Part shown: in pieces, positions 1-10,191 of the stretch | Layout: every line of letters starts with the position of its first letter | Position numbering within the stretch: position 1 is the stretch's first letter | DNA from: Streptomyces griseus | GTDB taxonomy: Bacteria; Actinomycetota; Actinomycetes; Streptomycetales; Streptomycetaceae | Length of the DNA stretch: 64,000 nucleotides | NCBI RefSeq assembly: GCF_900460065.1 | Contig: NZ_UAVD01000033.1 | Location: forward strand, 248,001 to 312,000 | Direction: 5' to 3' | Program-made: the position numbers and the translations under genes | The notes under the pieces: model-generated | Told to the model about the DNA's origin: nothing | Seen by the model: the letters and a program-made list of their open reading frames with translations, nothing else | Database searches by the model: none

Positions 1-1
1 G

Positions 2-556
2 CACCGCACCTACACCGGACAGGTCAACGTCCCCGACGTCCTCACCCGGCTGCTGCTCAGCCTGGTCGCCACCGGCATCGCCCCCGGCTCGTTCTACCGC
101 ACGGACACCCGTGCCCACTACGACGGCCTGCCGGTCGACTTCACCGCGGAGGCCGTCGTCGCGCTGGGCGCACCGATCACCGAGGGCCACCGGACCTTCA
201 ACGTCCTCAACCCGCACGACGACGGCGTTTCCCTGGACACCTTCGTCGACTGGCTCATCGAGGCCGGCCACCCGATCCGGCGGATCGACGACCACGGTGC
301 CTGGCTCACCCGCTTCACCGCGGCGCTCCGCGCCCTGCCGGAGAAGCAGCGGCAGCACTCCCTGCTCCCGCTGATCGGCGCCTGGGCGGAACCCGGCGAA
401 GGAGCCCCCGGGCCGCTGCTCCCCGCCCGGCGCTTCCACGCCGCCGTCCGGGCGGCGGGGGTCGGCCCCGAGCGGGACATTCCCCGGGTGTCGCCGGACC
501 TCATCCGCAAGTACGTCACCGACCTGCGCGCACTCGGGCTCCTCGCCGGCCCCTGA
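2..556 (+). CDS. car: Carboxylic acid reductase, C-terminal fragment (5' end outside window)
   Basis: The frame is open from the left edge and ends at TGA 554-556, giving 184 residues. They match the end of the thioester reductase (NAD-binding 4) domain of actinobacterial carboxylic acid reductases. Recognisable family stretches are VNVPDV, ATGIAPGSFY, YDGLPVDF, NPHDDG and the closing IRKYVTDLRALGLL. The whole enzyme (adenylation, phosphopantetheine carrier, reductase) turns a carboxylic acid into an aldehyde using ATP and NADPH. The adenylation and carrier domains lie upstream of the window and cannot be checked. The assignment rests on recalled family sequence; another thioester-reductase-terminated protein is the main alternative. 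Confidence 0.8.
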   Translation, partial: HRTYTGQVNVPDVLTRLLLSLVATGIAPGSFYRTDTRAHYDGLPVDFTAEAVVALGAPITEGHRTFNVLNPHDDGVSLDTFVDWLIEAGHPIRRIDDHGAWLTRFTAALRALPEKQRQHSLLPLIGAWAEPGEGAPGPLLPARRFHAAVRAAGVGPERDIPRVSPDLIRKYVTDLRALGLLAGP

Positions 557-610
557 CCGGGCCGGGACCCTGCCGCGCGTCCTCGTCACCCCATCAGGAA
601 GGGCACCGCC

Positions 611-1012
611 ATGGCGCACGACATCGACGACCGGGTGAACCTGTTTCTGCGGAGTCTGGAGGCGTTCGACTTCACCGTCGCCCGGGCGATGTGCACCGAG
701 GCCGCCACGGTGCGGCAGAACGACGGCCGGGGCGAACTGCCGGTCGGGGAGAGCCTGGACCGGCTGCGGACCTTCACCGCCGACGTCGACGCGCTGCGCT
801 ACGACGTGATCCGGCGGTTCCGCAACCCCGACGAGGTGCTCCAGCAGCACGTGCTTCACCTGACCGGGGCCGACGGGTCGCGCACCGACGTCCACGCCGC
901 GGTCTACTTCCGGTTCCAGGACGGTCTCATCGACCGGATCGAGGAGTACGTCTACGCCGAACCGGCCCTGACGGGGGCCCGGCCGTCCGACCCGGCGTCA
1001 CCGCGCCCCTGA
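611..1012 (+). CDS. SnoaL-like / NTF2-fold protein
   Basis: A 133-residue protein with the size and layout of the SnoaL-like NTF2 superfamily. It has an N-terminal helix (DDRVNLFLRSLEAFD), a middle part with VGESLDRLRTF, and alternating strands ending in FRFQDGLIDRIEEYVY, which is typical of the last strand of this fold. Such proteins are small cyclases, isomerases or ligand-binding proteins, and the substrate cannot be told from sequence. The ATG follows an AGGAAGGG site. It lies 54 bases after the reductase gene in the same direction and may be co-transcribed. The last ten or so residues are rich in Pro and Ala and probably disordered. Confidence 0.7.
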   Translation: MAHDIDDRVNLFLRSLEAFDFTVARAMCTEAATVRQNDGRGELPVGESLDRLRTFTADVDALRYDVIRRFRNPDEVLQQHVLHLTGADGSRTDVHAAVYFRFQDGLIDRIEEYVYAEPALTGARPSDPASPRP

Positions 1013-1212
1013 GCGGCCCGGTACGGGGTGGACCGGTCGGCCCGGCGGCCCGGACGGGCGCCACGGGCCCGGTCGCGGCTCCCCTTCCGCCGTGGCGCGG
1101 CCCGCCCCGCCCCGGACACCCCTTCCCGGCGTAGCATCGGTCCCGGTCCCGGCCCCGGTCCGTACCCGTACCGGCGCCGCCCCGCGCAGAGCCGAGCCGG
1201 AGGTACCCGCGG

Positions 1213-2109
1213 ATGAACGACGCCCCTCCGCCGCGACCCGACCCCGGTCTCTTCGGCCCCCGGTCGGTCACCTGGCAGATGCACGGCGACCCGATGATGT
1301 GGATCGCGGGCATCCGCGCCCTCTACCTCCAGGCACTCCACCCGCGCGCCGTGCGCGGAGTCACCCAGAACTCCGACTTCCGCAGGGACGCCTGGGGCCG
1401 GCTCCTGCGTACGGCGTCCTTCGTCGGCACCATCACCTACGGCACCACCGACGCCGCCGAAGCGGCCGGCGCCCGGGTCCGCCGGATCCACCGCGCCATC
1501 GAGGCCACCGACCCGGACACCGGGGAGACGTACGGCGTCGACGAACCGGAACTGCTGCTCTGGGTGCACTGCGCCGAGGCCGACTCCTACCTCCAGGTCC
1601 AGCGCCGCTCCGGCTTCCCCCTCACCGACGCCCAGGCCGACCGCTACATCGACGAACACCGCACCGGCGCCCGCCTCGTCGGCCTCGACCCGGACCGGGT
1701 GCCCGCCACCACCGCCGAACTCGCCGCCTACTTCGACCGCGTACGCCCCCGACTCGCCGCCGGAGCCGAGGCCGCCGACGTCGACGCCTTCCTCCGCAGC
1801 CCGCCCGTGCGCCCCTGGCTCGTGCCGGCCCGCGCCCTGGTGTGGCGGCGGGTGGCGGCGCTCGCCTACCAGTCGCTGCCCCCGTACGCCCACGAGCTGT
1901 ACGGCCGGCCGGCCCCGCCGCCGGCCACCGTCGACCGGAGGCTGCGGGCCACCGGAACCGTCCTGCGCGCGATCCCGGACCGGCTGCGCTGGCAGCTGCC
2001 GCCCGGTCATATCCGCGGGGCGATGGCACGGCTGGGACCCGGCAGCCGCCCCGCCGCGCACAGACTCCGAGGATCGGCCGCCATACTGGACGGGCCGGGG
2101 AGGGCGTAG
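1213..2109 (+). CDS. MpaB-type oxygenase (DUF2236 family)
   Basis: This 298-residue protein belongs to the DUF2236/MpaB family, which includes the mycophenolic acid enzyme MpaB and the rubber oxygenase Lcp, putative b-type haem oxygenases. Family features are the start (PGLFGPRSVTWQMHGDP), LQALHPRAV near residue 43 with a conserved His, the run NSDFRRDAWGRLLRTASF, and HCAEADSYL in the middle. No signal peptide is visible, so it is likely cytoplasmic, unlike secreted Lcp. The start follows a GGAGG site eight bases upstream. The substrate is unknown. It reads toward the kinase gene, 46 bases away. Confidence 0.82.
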   Translation: MNDAPPPRPDPGLFGPRSVTWQMHGDPMMWIAGIRALYLQALHPRAVRGVTQNSDFRRDAWGRLLRTASFVGTITYGTTDAAEAAGARVRRIHRAIEATDPDTGETYGVDEPELLLWVHCAEADSYLQVQRRSGFPLTDAQADRYIDEHRTGARLVGLDPDRVPATTAELAAYFDRVRPRLAAGAEAADVDAFLRSPPVRPWLVPARALVWRRVAALAYQSLPPYAHELYGRPAPPPATVDRRLRATGTVLRAIPDRLRWQLPPGHIRGAMARLGPGSRPAAHRLRGSAAILDGPGRA

Positions 2110-2155
2110 CGCCGACAGCGGGACGGCGGGGAACGACGGGGGCGGGAAGCGGCAG

Positions 2156-4330
<2,175 letters not shown>

Positions 4331-4453
4331 CCGCACCGCACCCGATCCGCACGCCCGCCCCCGCCCCGTGCCCTCCCGCCCCGGCCGCCCGTCGCGCCGC
4401 GGGGACGCGCGCCACCCCTGGCCGGGACGCGAGGCGGCGTGTTACGAAGGTGC

Positions 4454-6073
4454 ATGCCCGCACCCCAGACACCCGCACCCCGGCCACCCGCAGGCCGGCC
4501 CGGAGCCCGGGCGGCCGCCGGCCCCGGCGTGCCCGCCCGCGACCGCTACGACGCCGTGATCGTCGGCGGCGGCCACAACGGCCTGGTCGCCGCCGCCTAC
4601 CTGGCCCGGGCAGGGCAGTCGGTCCTCGTCCTGGAACGGCTCGGCACCACCGGGGGAGCGGCGGTCTCGACCCGCCCCTTCGCCGGGGTCGACGCCCGGC
4701 TCTCGCGCTACTCGTACCTCGTGTCCCTGCTGCCCGACAAGATCGTCCGGGAGCTCGGCCTCGACTTCGCGGTACGCAAGCGGACCGTCTCCTCCTACAC
4801 CCCCGCCGTGCGCGACGGACGCCCCACCGGGCTGCTGGTCGCGGGCGACGGCACCCGGGAGTCCTTCGCCGCGCTGACCGGCGGCGAACGCGAGTACGCG
4901 GCCTGGCAGCGGTTCTACGCCATGACCCAGCGGCTCGCGACCCGCGTCTTCCCGACGCTCACCGAGCCGCTGCCGAGCCGGGACGCGCTGCGCGAGCGCG
5001 TCGACGACGCCGACGCCTGGCGGATGCTGTTCGAGGAACCGCTCGGGGTGGCCGTCGAGGAGAACTTCACCGACGACCTGGTGCGCGGGGTCGTCCTCAC
5101 CGACGCCCTGATCGGCACCTTCGCCGACGCCCACGACACCTCGCTGCTCCAGAACCGGTGCTTCCTCTACCACGTGATCGGCGGCGGCACCGGTGACTGG
5201 GACGTACCCGTGGGCGGCATGGGCGCGCTCACCGACGCGCTCGCCGGGGCCGCCCGCGCGGCGGGCGCCGAGATCCGCGTACGGCACGAGGCGACCCGGA
5301 TCGAGACCGACGGCACCGAGGCCGAGGTCACCGTGCGCACCCCCGACGGGGAACGCGCCGTCGGGGCCCGCCGCGTGCTCGTCAACGCCTCCCCGCAGGC
5401 CCTCGCCACCCTCCTCGGCGACACCCCGCCGCCGCCCGCCGAGGGCGCGCAGCTCAAGGTGAACATGCTGCTCACCCGGCTGCCCAGGCTCCGCGACCGG
5501 TCCGTGGACCCCCGGCAGGCCTTCGCCGGCACCTTCCACATCGCCGAGGGGTACGGACAGCTCGCCGCCGCCCACCGGGACGCGGCGGCCGGACGGCTGC
5601 CCGCCGCCCCGCCCTCCGAGATCTACTGCCACTCGCTGACCGACGCCACGATCCTCGGCCCCGACCTCGCCGCGCGCGGGTACCAGACCCTCACCCTCTT
5701 CGGACTGCACGCCCCCGCCCGGCTGTTCGCCGCCGACAACGACGCCGCCCGCGCGGCCCTGCTGAAGGCCACCCTGGCGGAACTGGACGCCCACCTGGAG
5801 GAGCCGGTCACCGACTGCCTGGCCCTCGACGCGAACGGCGAACCCTGCATCGAGGCCAAGACGCCGCTCGACCTGGAGCGCGACCTGCGGCTGCCCGGCG
5901 GCCACATCTTCCACCGCGACCTCTCCTTCCCCTACGCGGTGGAGGGCACCGGGCGCTGGGGCGTGGAGACCGCGCACGCCAATGTGCTGCTCTGCGGGGC
6001 GGGTGCGGTGCGCGGCGGCGGCGTCAGCGGGGTCCCCGGGCACAACGCGGCGATGGCCGCGCTGGGCCGGTGA
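4454..6073 (+). CDS. FAD-dependent oxidoreductase, phytoene-desaturase-like
   Basis: A 539-residue flavoprotein of the CrtI/PYROXD2-like superfamily. The dinucleotide-binding motif is DAVIVGGGHNGLVAAAYLARAG near the N terminus, followed by LERLGTTGGAA. The C terminus has the second FAD-contacting segment LCGAGAVRGGGVSGVPGHNAA. The middle (YHVIGGGTGDWDVPVGGMGALTDAL) is typical of this group. It is separate from the real CrtI at 50.5 kb and is unlikely to act on phytoene; the substrate is unknown. The chosen ATG follows GAAGG at 4446-4450. An ATG-equivalent five codons earlier (4439) is possible but lacks a ribosome site. Confidence 0.82.
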   Translation: MPAPQTPAPRPPAGRPGARAAAGPGVPARDRYDAVIVGGGHNGLVAAAYLARAGQSVLVLERLGTTGGAAVSTRPFAGVDARLSRYSYLVSLLPDKIVRELGLDFAVRKRTVSSYTPAVRDGRPTGLLVAGDGTRESFAALTGGEREYAAWQRFYAMTQRLATRVFPTLTEPLPSRDALRERVDDADAWRMLFEEPLGVAVEENFTDDLVRGVVLTDALIGTFADAHDTSLLQNRCFLYHVIGGGTGDWDVPVGGMGALTDALAGAARAAGAEIRVRHEATRIETDGTEAEVTVRTPDGERAVGARRVLVNASPQALATLLGDTPPPPAEGAQLKVNMLLTRLPRLRDRSVDPRQAFAGTFHIAEGYGQLAAAHRDAAAGRLPAAPPSEIYCHSLTDATILGPDLAARGYQTLTLFGLHAPARLFAADNDAARAALLKATLAELDAHLEEPVTDCLALDANGEPCIEAKTPLDLERDLRLPGGHIFHRDLSFPYAVEGTGRWGVETAHANVLLCGAGAVRGGGVSGVPGHNAAMAALGR

Positions 6074-6247
6074 CCCGCCGAAGCGTTCCTCAGGCCCCGC
6101 CCCCCCCCCGCAGCGCACCCAGCTCGCGCGGCAGGTCGTATCCCGCCCCGATCCGTCCATCAGCCCCACCGAGAACCACGCGGGCGCACGCGCGCGCCGC
6201 GAAGGTGACCCCGTCGAACCAGGAGAGGGCCGGCGTGTGCCAACTGC

Positions 6248-6389
6248 TCAAAGCGCCGCTGCGTCCTCGGCCTTCGCCGGGCCGGACGCCGCGTGGGCGG
6301 GAGGGGCGAGGGCCGGGGGCAGCGTCGCCGCCGCGCCCAGGGCGGCCGCGCCGGTCAGGTCGGTGCGCCGGGTGGTGCCTCGGTTCGTC
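6248..6389 (-). pseudogene. Possible remnant of a secreted-protein gene (orphan signal peptide)
   Basis: The 405-base gap between the oxidoreductase (+, ends 6073) and the SGNH hydrolase (-, ends 6479) has no intact gene. On the minus strand a 47-codon frame starts with a signal-peptide-like sequence (RRTDLTG, an Ala-rich core, then AHA-A as a cleavage-like site) and stops soon after. Just past that stop, a different minus-strand frame has high third-position G+C and protein-like content (WFDGVTFAARACARVVLGG, then YDLPRELGALRG). Together they look like a small exported protein broken by a frameshift. A run of ten C lies at about 6101-6110. Weak evidence; it may be chance. Confidence 0.3.
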
Positions 6390-6478
6390 ATGTCGCCTCG
6401 CACAGAAGGTGGTGGGCTCACGGGGGATGCCGGCTCACGGACGGTGTCGGCCGGCGGAGGTTCGCGGCTCACGCCGGA

Positions 6479-7630
6479 TCACCGGAGGTGCCGGCGGTCG
6501 ACGGCGGCGGCGAGCGCCGTGTGACCCGACGGGCCCGGGTGCAGGCCGTCCCCGCTGTCGTGTGCGGGGAGCATCCGGGAAGGGCGGTCCGGGTCGCGCA
6601 GCGCGGCGTCGAAGTCGGCCACGCCGTCGAAGATCCGCCCGGTGCGCACGGCCCGGTTGATCTGCCCGCGGACCGCGTCCAGCTCGGGCGACCAGCGCTT
6701 CCACCCCTCGAACGGGGTGATGGTGGCGCCCACGACCCGCAGCCCGGCGCCCCGGGCGCGCAGCGCCAGCTGCCGGTAGCCGGCCAGGACCTGGTCCGGA
6801 CCGCTCTGTCCGGGCGGCTGCTGGAGGTCGTTGACGCCCAGGTGCACCAGCACCGTCCGCAGCCCCGGCAGCCCGAGGACGTCGCGGTCGAACCGGGCCT
6901 GGCCGCCGGGGCCGAAGCGGATGTCGTCGAGCAGCAGCCGGTTGCCGCTGATGCCGAGGTTGGCGACGGCCGATCCGGGCAGCCGCCGCGCCAACTGGTC
7001 GGGCCACCGCAGATCGGCGTCGTCGGGGGTGCCGACGCCCTCCGCGATGGAGTCGCCGAACACCGCGACCACCGGGCCGCGCGCCCCGGTGGTCTCCACC
7101 CCGGTCAGCAGGAGGACCGACCGGGTGCGCACCCCGTCGACGGTGTGCCAGGCGTGGGTGTTGCGGTGGAAGGAGAGCGGGCCGGTCGGGCCGGGAACCC
7201 GCGTCCGCACCTCCAGCCGCGCCCCGTCCGGGACCCGCAGCCCCGCGACGGCGTCACTGGTCAGGCTCGCGCCCGCCGCCAGCCACTCCTGGCTCCGCCC
7301 GCCGAAGGTCACCGGGCGGCCGTCCGCGGTCACCGGTCCGACCAGCACCGGAGAGGAGCCGAAGGCGTTCGCGTACCGCAGCCGGACCGCCCCACCCGCC
7401 GACAGCCGCAGCAGGGCCGTGCAGTCGCCGTCGGTCAGCCCGGCGTACGCCACCGGATCGGTGGCGGTCGGCGCGGTCTGGGCGGTGGCCCAGGACGTGG
7501 TCCACCGTGAACGCGCGGGGGCGGTGGCCCCCGCCGCGCGCGCGTCCGTCGCCGTGGCGGCGACCGCGGCGGCCCCGGCTGCCGCCGCCGCGTACAGAAT
7601 CCCGCGTCTCGCGGGTTCCCGGGCGGTCAC
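6479..7630 (-). CDS. Secreted SGNH/GDSL-type esterase
   Basis: A 383-residue SGNH hydrolase. Family blocks: FGDSIAEG with nucleophile Ser194, GISGNRLL (Gly block), HLGVNDLQ (Asn block) and GDGLHPGPSGH (Asp and His). An N-terminal Ala-rich hydrophobic stretch after REPARRG suggests export, and a beta-sandwich-like region precedes the catalytic domain, as in Streptomyces GDSL esterases that act on acylated or glycosyl substrates outside the cell. The start is taken as the GTG at 7628-7630 because it overlaps the stop of the upstream small gene (GTGA), implying translational coupling. A GTG six bases further upstream is also possible. Confidence 0.87.
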   Translation of the reverse strand: MTAREPARRGILYAAAAAGAAAVAATATDARAAGATAPARSRWTTSWATAQTAPTATDPVAYAGLTDGDCTALLRLSAGGAVRLRYANAFGSSPVLVGPVTADGRPVTFGGRSQEWLAAGASLTSDAVAGLRVPDGARLEVRTRVPGPTGPLSFHRNTHAWHTVDGVRTRSVLLLTGVETTGARGPVVAVFGDSIAEGVGTPDDADLRWPDQLARRLPGSAVANLGISGNRLLLDDIRFGPGGQARFDRDVLGLPGLRTVLVHLGVNDLQQPPGQSGPDQVLAGYRQLALRARGAGLRVVGATITPFEGWKRWSPELDAVRGQINRAVRTGRIFDGVADFDAALRDPDRPSRMLPAHDSGDGLHPGPSGHTALAAAVDRRHLR

Positions 7631-7845
7631 GGGCACACCCCGGTCGGGTCGTAGGAGCCGCCGTAGGCGCCCACGGCGTCGCCGTCCGTGTTGCCGCTCA
7701 TGGTGTCGGAGCAGACCGGGCCCTGCGGGGTGCGCGTGAACGTGATGCCGCCGCCCGCGTTGTCGGTGATGTACGCGCTCGCCGCCCCGGCGGCGGCCGA
7801 GGGCGTGGGCACGGCGGCCGGGGCGGTGCGCGGAAGTCGGGTCAC
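7627..7845 (-). CDS. Small 72-residue protein, unknown function
   Basis: I do not recognise this product. It is likely a real gene: a perfect AGGAGG (7854-7859 on the minus strand) lies eight bases before a GTG start, and its TGA overlaps the GTG start of the SGNH esterase gene. The peptide is Ala/Pro-rich at first and Gly/Thr/Asp-rich later, with two cysteines at 45 and 71 that could form a disulfide. The N terminus has one Arg pair region and an Ala stretch but no clear hydrophobic signal core. A role tied to the esterase, such as folding partner or substrate-surface protein, is only inferred from the coupling. Confidence 0.6.
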   Translation of the reverse strand: MTRLPRTAPAAVPTPSAAAGAASAYITDNAGGGITFTRTPQGPVCSDTMSGNTDGDAVGAYGGSYDPTGVCP

Positions 7846-7956
7846 GGGGTGTGCCTCCTGGGATCGGCGAACGACGGGGGGAGCAGGACCGGAACGCTCG
7901 GGCCGAGAAGCAGCGGCCCCAGCGGAACGACGAGGGAGAGCAGGACGGCGGAGGCC

Positions 7957-7985
7957 GGAGGGGCGTGTGTCGCCGACGCCCCTCC
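7957..7985 (-). terminator. Hairpin terminator after the beta-lactamase-like gene
   Basis: A perfect 10-bp inverted repeat (7957-7966 with 7976-7985) encloses a 9-base loop, 17 bases after the stop of the beta-lactamase-family gene. There is no T-run, as is common in Streptomyces terminators. It separates that gene from the small protein/esterase pair. Confidence 0.6.
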
Positions 7986-8001
7986 CCGCCCGGGCGCCGG
8001 C

Positions 8002-9966
8002 TCAGTCCGCCGAGGGCACCCAGCCGGTCGCCTCGATCCCGCGGGCGTCCCCGGGCCGTTCCGCGTCGAAGACCGTGCGGAGGCCGTCGCGGACCCGCAG
8101 ACCGTCCACGTACGCGCCGCGGCCCACGTACAGCCGGTCGGTGGTGTAGCGCCAGCGCAGGCGTACCTCCCGGCCGCGCCAGGCCGTCAGGTCCGCCTCC
8201 AGCCGGTGCCAGACGCGCCCCGACCAGCCGGTCACCGAGCCGGCCGGGTGCTCCCGCGGTTCCGGGCGGTGGCCGGGGCCCGGCGCGAGGGTGGTGAACG
8301 GCACCGGCTGCCAGTCCTGCCCCGCCGACGCTTCCAGGAAGAGGCCGTCGGCGGCCGGTTCGGTGTCCCACCACAGCGCGCACTCCAGGCGTGCCCGGAC
8401 CGAATCCAGGCGCAGGGCGGGCAGGGTGAGGGTGGCGGTGGACGCGCTCGCCATCCCGGAGAACCACGCGGTGCGCCCCCGTTCGGGCCGGACCGCGACG
8501 GCCCGCGCCAGCTGGTTGGCGGCCGCCACCCGGGGCGCGCTGCCGGAACGCCAGCCGCGCACCGGGTGGACGGAGTTGCCCAGCACGATGAGGAAGGTGT
8601 CGGTCGACGGGTCGAGCACCAGGCTGGTCCCCGTGAACCCGGTGTGGCCCGCACTGCGCGGAGTCGCCATCGCGCCCATGTACCAGTGCTGGTACAGCTC
8701 GAAGCCGAGGCCGTGCTCGTCGCCCGGGAACGCGGTGTTGAAGTCGGTGAACAGCAGATCGACCGACTCCTCGGACAGCACGCGGGAGCGGCCGTACACC
8801 CCGCCGTTGAGGAGCGTCCGGGCGAGGACCGCGAGGTCCCAGGCGCAGGAGAAGACCCCGGCGTGGCCCGCCACCCCGCCGAAGCCGTACGCGTTCTCGT
8901 CGTGCACCTCGCCCCAGACCAGACCGCGATCGAGACCGGACCACGGCGGCCGGGCGTCCTCGGTCGCCGCGATCTTCGGCTTCCAGGACGCGGGCGGGTT
9001 GTAGCGGGTGCGGTGCATGCCGAGCGGGGCGGTGATCTCGTCCCGGAGCAGGACGTCCAGCGGACGGCCGGTGATCTTCTCCAGGATCAGCTGCAACGAG
9101 ATCAGGTTGAGGTCGGAGTAGAGGTAGGCGGTGCCCGGGGTGCTCGCCGGGACCTCCTCCCACAGCATCCGGAGCTTCCCCTCCCGGGACGGCTCCTCGT
9201 AGAGCGGGATCCACGAACGGAAACCGGAGGTGTGCGTGAGCAGATGACGGACCGTGATGTCCTGCTTGCCGCCGCCCGCGAAGTCCGGGAGGTAGGACGC
9301 CACGGCCGCCTCCAGCTCCAGCGCGCCGCGCTCGATCTGCTGGACCGCCAGCAGCGAGGTGAACAGCTTGGAGATCGAGGCCAGGTCGAAGACGGTGTCC
9401 TCGGCCATCGCGATCTGCCGGTCCGCCGGGAACTCCACCCCGGTGTCGGTCTTCTCGTCGTACGCCGCGTAGCGCACCGCCTTGCCGATCGGCCGGTGCA
9501 GCGCCACCGTCCCGCCCCGCCCGGCGAGCAGGACCGCGCCCGCGTACCAGGGGTGCGTGGGGGAGTCGGCGAGATAGGCCTCGGCGTCCCGGACGAGCTG
9601 GTCCAGCGGCCCCTGGAGCAACCCGGCGCGTGCCGCGCTCCCGCGCCGCAGGGTGGGCCGGTGCGCCCCTGACTCCATGCCCGCTCCCGTGTCCGCCGCT
9701 CTCTGCCCCGTTCCCGCGCGCGGTCCGCCGCGGTCGGCCGCGCCCGCGAACGGGATGGGCGTCAGCGCGAGCGCGCCGCCCAGGGCCAGTATCCCGCCGC
9801 CCAGCCGCCGCCGGGTGACGCCGCGTCCGGTCGCGCCGGCGCCGGTCGCCCGGTCCCGGGCCCGACGCGGGCCGGTGGTGGGGGCGGGGGCCCCGGCCGG
9901 CTCCGGGCCCCCTCGCGCGTCCCGGCCGCCCGCCGCCCGTCCGTCGCCCCGCATGTCCCCGGTCAT
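8002..9966 (-). CDS. Exported beta-lactamase-family serine hydrolase with C-terminal beta-sandwich
   Basis: A 654-residue penicillin-binding/class C-type serine hydrolase. The active-site SxxK is S197-I-S-K200, the tyrosine motif is seen as YSDLN, and the third motif as GHTGFTG. An RRRLGG motif followed by a hydrophobic stretch (about 52-75) looks like a Tat signal. The final 170 residues form a separate beta-rich region (ECALWWDTEP, RLRWRYTTD, GAYVDGLRV) resembling MAM/anchor-J-type domains of secreted enzymes. The start was set at the ATG behind GGAAGGAG; 43 upstream codons in the same open frame lack a ribosome site. It could be an esterase, D-aminopeptidase or beta-lactamase; the substrate is unknown. 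Confidence 0.82.
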   Translation of the reverse strand: MTGDMRGDGRAAGGRDARGGPEPAGAPAPTTGPRRARDRATGAGATGRGVTRRRLGGGILALGGALALTPIPFAGAADRGGPRAGTGQRAADTGAGMESGAHRPTLRRGSAARAGLLQGPLDQLVRDAEAYLADSPTHPWYAGAVLLAGRGGTVALHRPIGKAVRYAAYDEKTDTGVEFPADRQIAMAEDTVFDLASISKLFTSLLAVQQIERGALELEAAVASYLPDFAGGGKQDITVRHLLTHTSGFRSWIPLYEEPSREGKLRMLWEEVPASTPGTAYLYSDLNLISLQLILEKITGRPLDVLLRDEITAPLGMHRTRYNPPASWKPKIAATEDARPPWSGLDRGLVWGEVHDENAYGFGGVAGHAGVFSCAWDLAVLARTLLNGGVYGRSRVLSEESVDLLFTDFNTAFPGDEHGLGFELYQHWYMGAMATPRSAGHTGFTGTSLVLDPSTDTFLIVLGNSVHPVRGWRSGSAPRVAAANQLARAVAVRPERGRTAWFSGMASASTATLTLPALRLDSVRARLECALWWDTEPAADGLFLEASAGQDWQPVPFTTLAPGPGHRPEPREHPAGSVTGWSGRVWHRLEADLTAWRGREVRLRWRYTTDRLYVGRGAYVDGLRVRDGLRTVFDAERPGDARGIEATGWVPSAD

Positions 9967-10131
9967 CCGCAACTCCTTCCCGCGCCCGACGTCCGGTCGC
10001 CGAGCGGTGCCCGCCGCGCCGGAGCCCACGCGAAAGTAACTTCCGAATTCTCGTCGCGCAGTGAAAGTTCCTGCCGTCGCAGAGGTTACTGTCACCCCCG
10101 CGCTCCCGGGTGCGTCCCGGCCCGCAAAGAA

Positions 10132-10148
10132 TCTGACGATGCATCAGA
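10132..10148. promoter_or_regulatory. Palindromic operator candidate upstream of the nitronate monooxygenase
   Basis: In the 225-base divergent gap 9967-10191 sits TCTGACGATGCATCAGA, with TCTGA/TCAGA arms, 43 bases before the ATG at 10192. It matches 14 of 17 positions of the site at 55916-55932 between the FadD19-like and EchA19-like genes. The shape suggests a TetR-family operator; no matching regulator is obvious in the window. Confidence 0.55.
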
Positions 10149-10191
10149 AAAAGTCTTCCCTCGATCGCCCTGCTGCGGCATCCTGCCGCCC

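Noticed and set aside
4454..6073. Calling this gene a second phytoene desaturase (crtI).
   Set aside because: It belongs to the broader CrtI/PYROXD2-like superfamily, but lies far from the crt genes and lacks the CrtI-specific central regions seen in the real crtI at 50.5 kb.
7850..7990. A hydrophobic peptide frame (VLLSLVVPLGPLLLG) ending in a TGA that overlaps the start of the 72-residue gene.
   Set aside because: No start codon with a ribosome site, and it begins inside the terminator hairpin.
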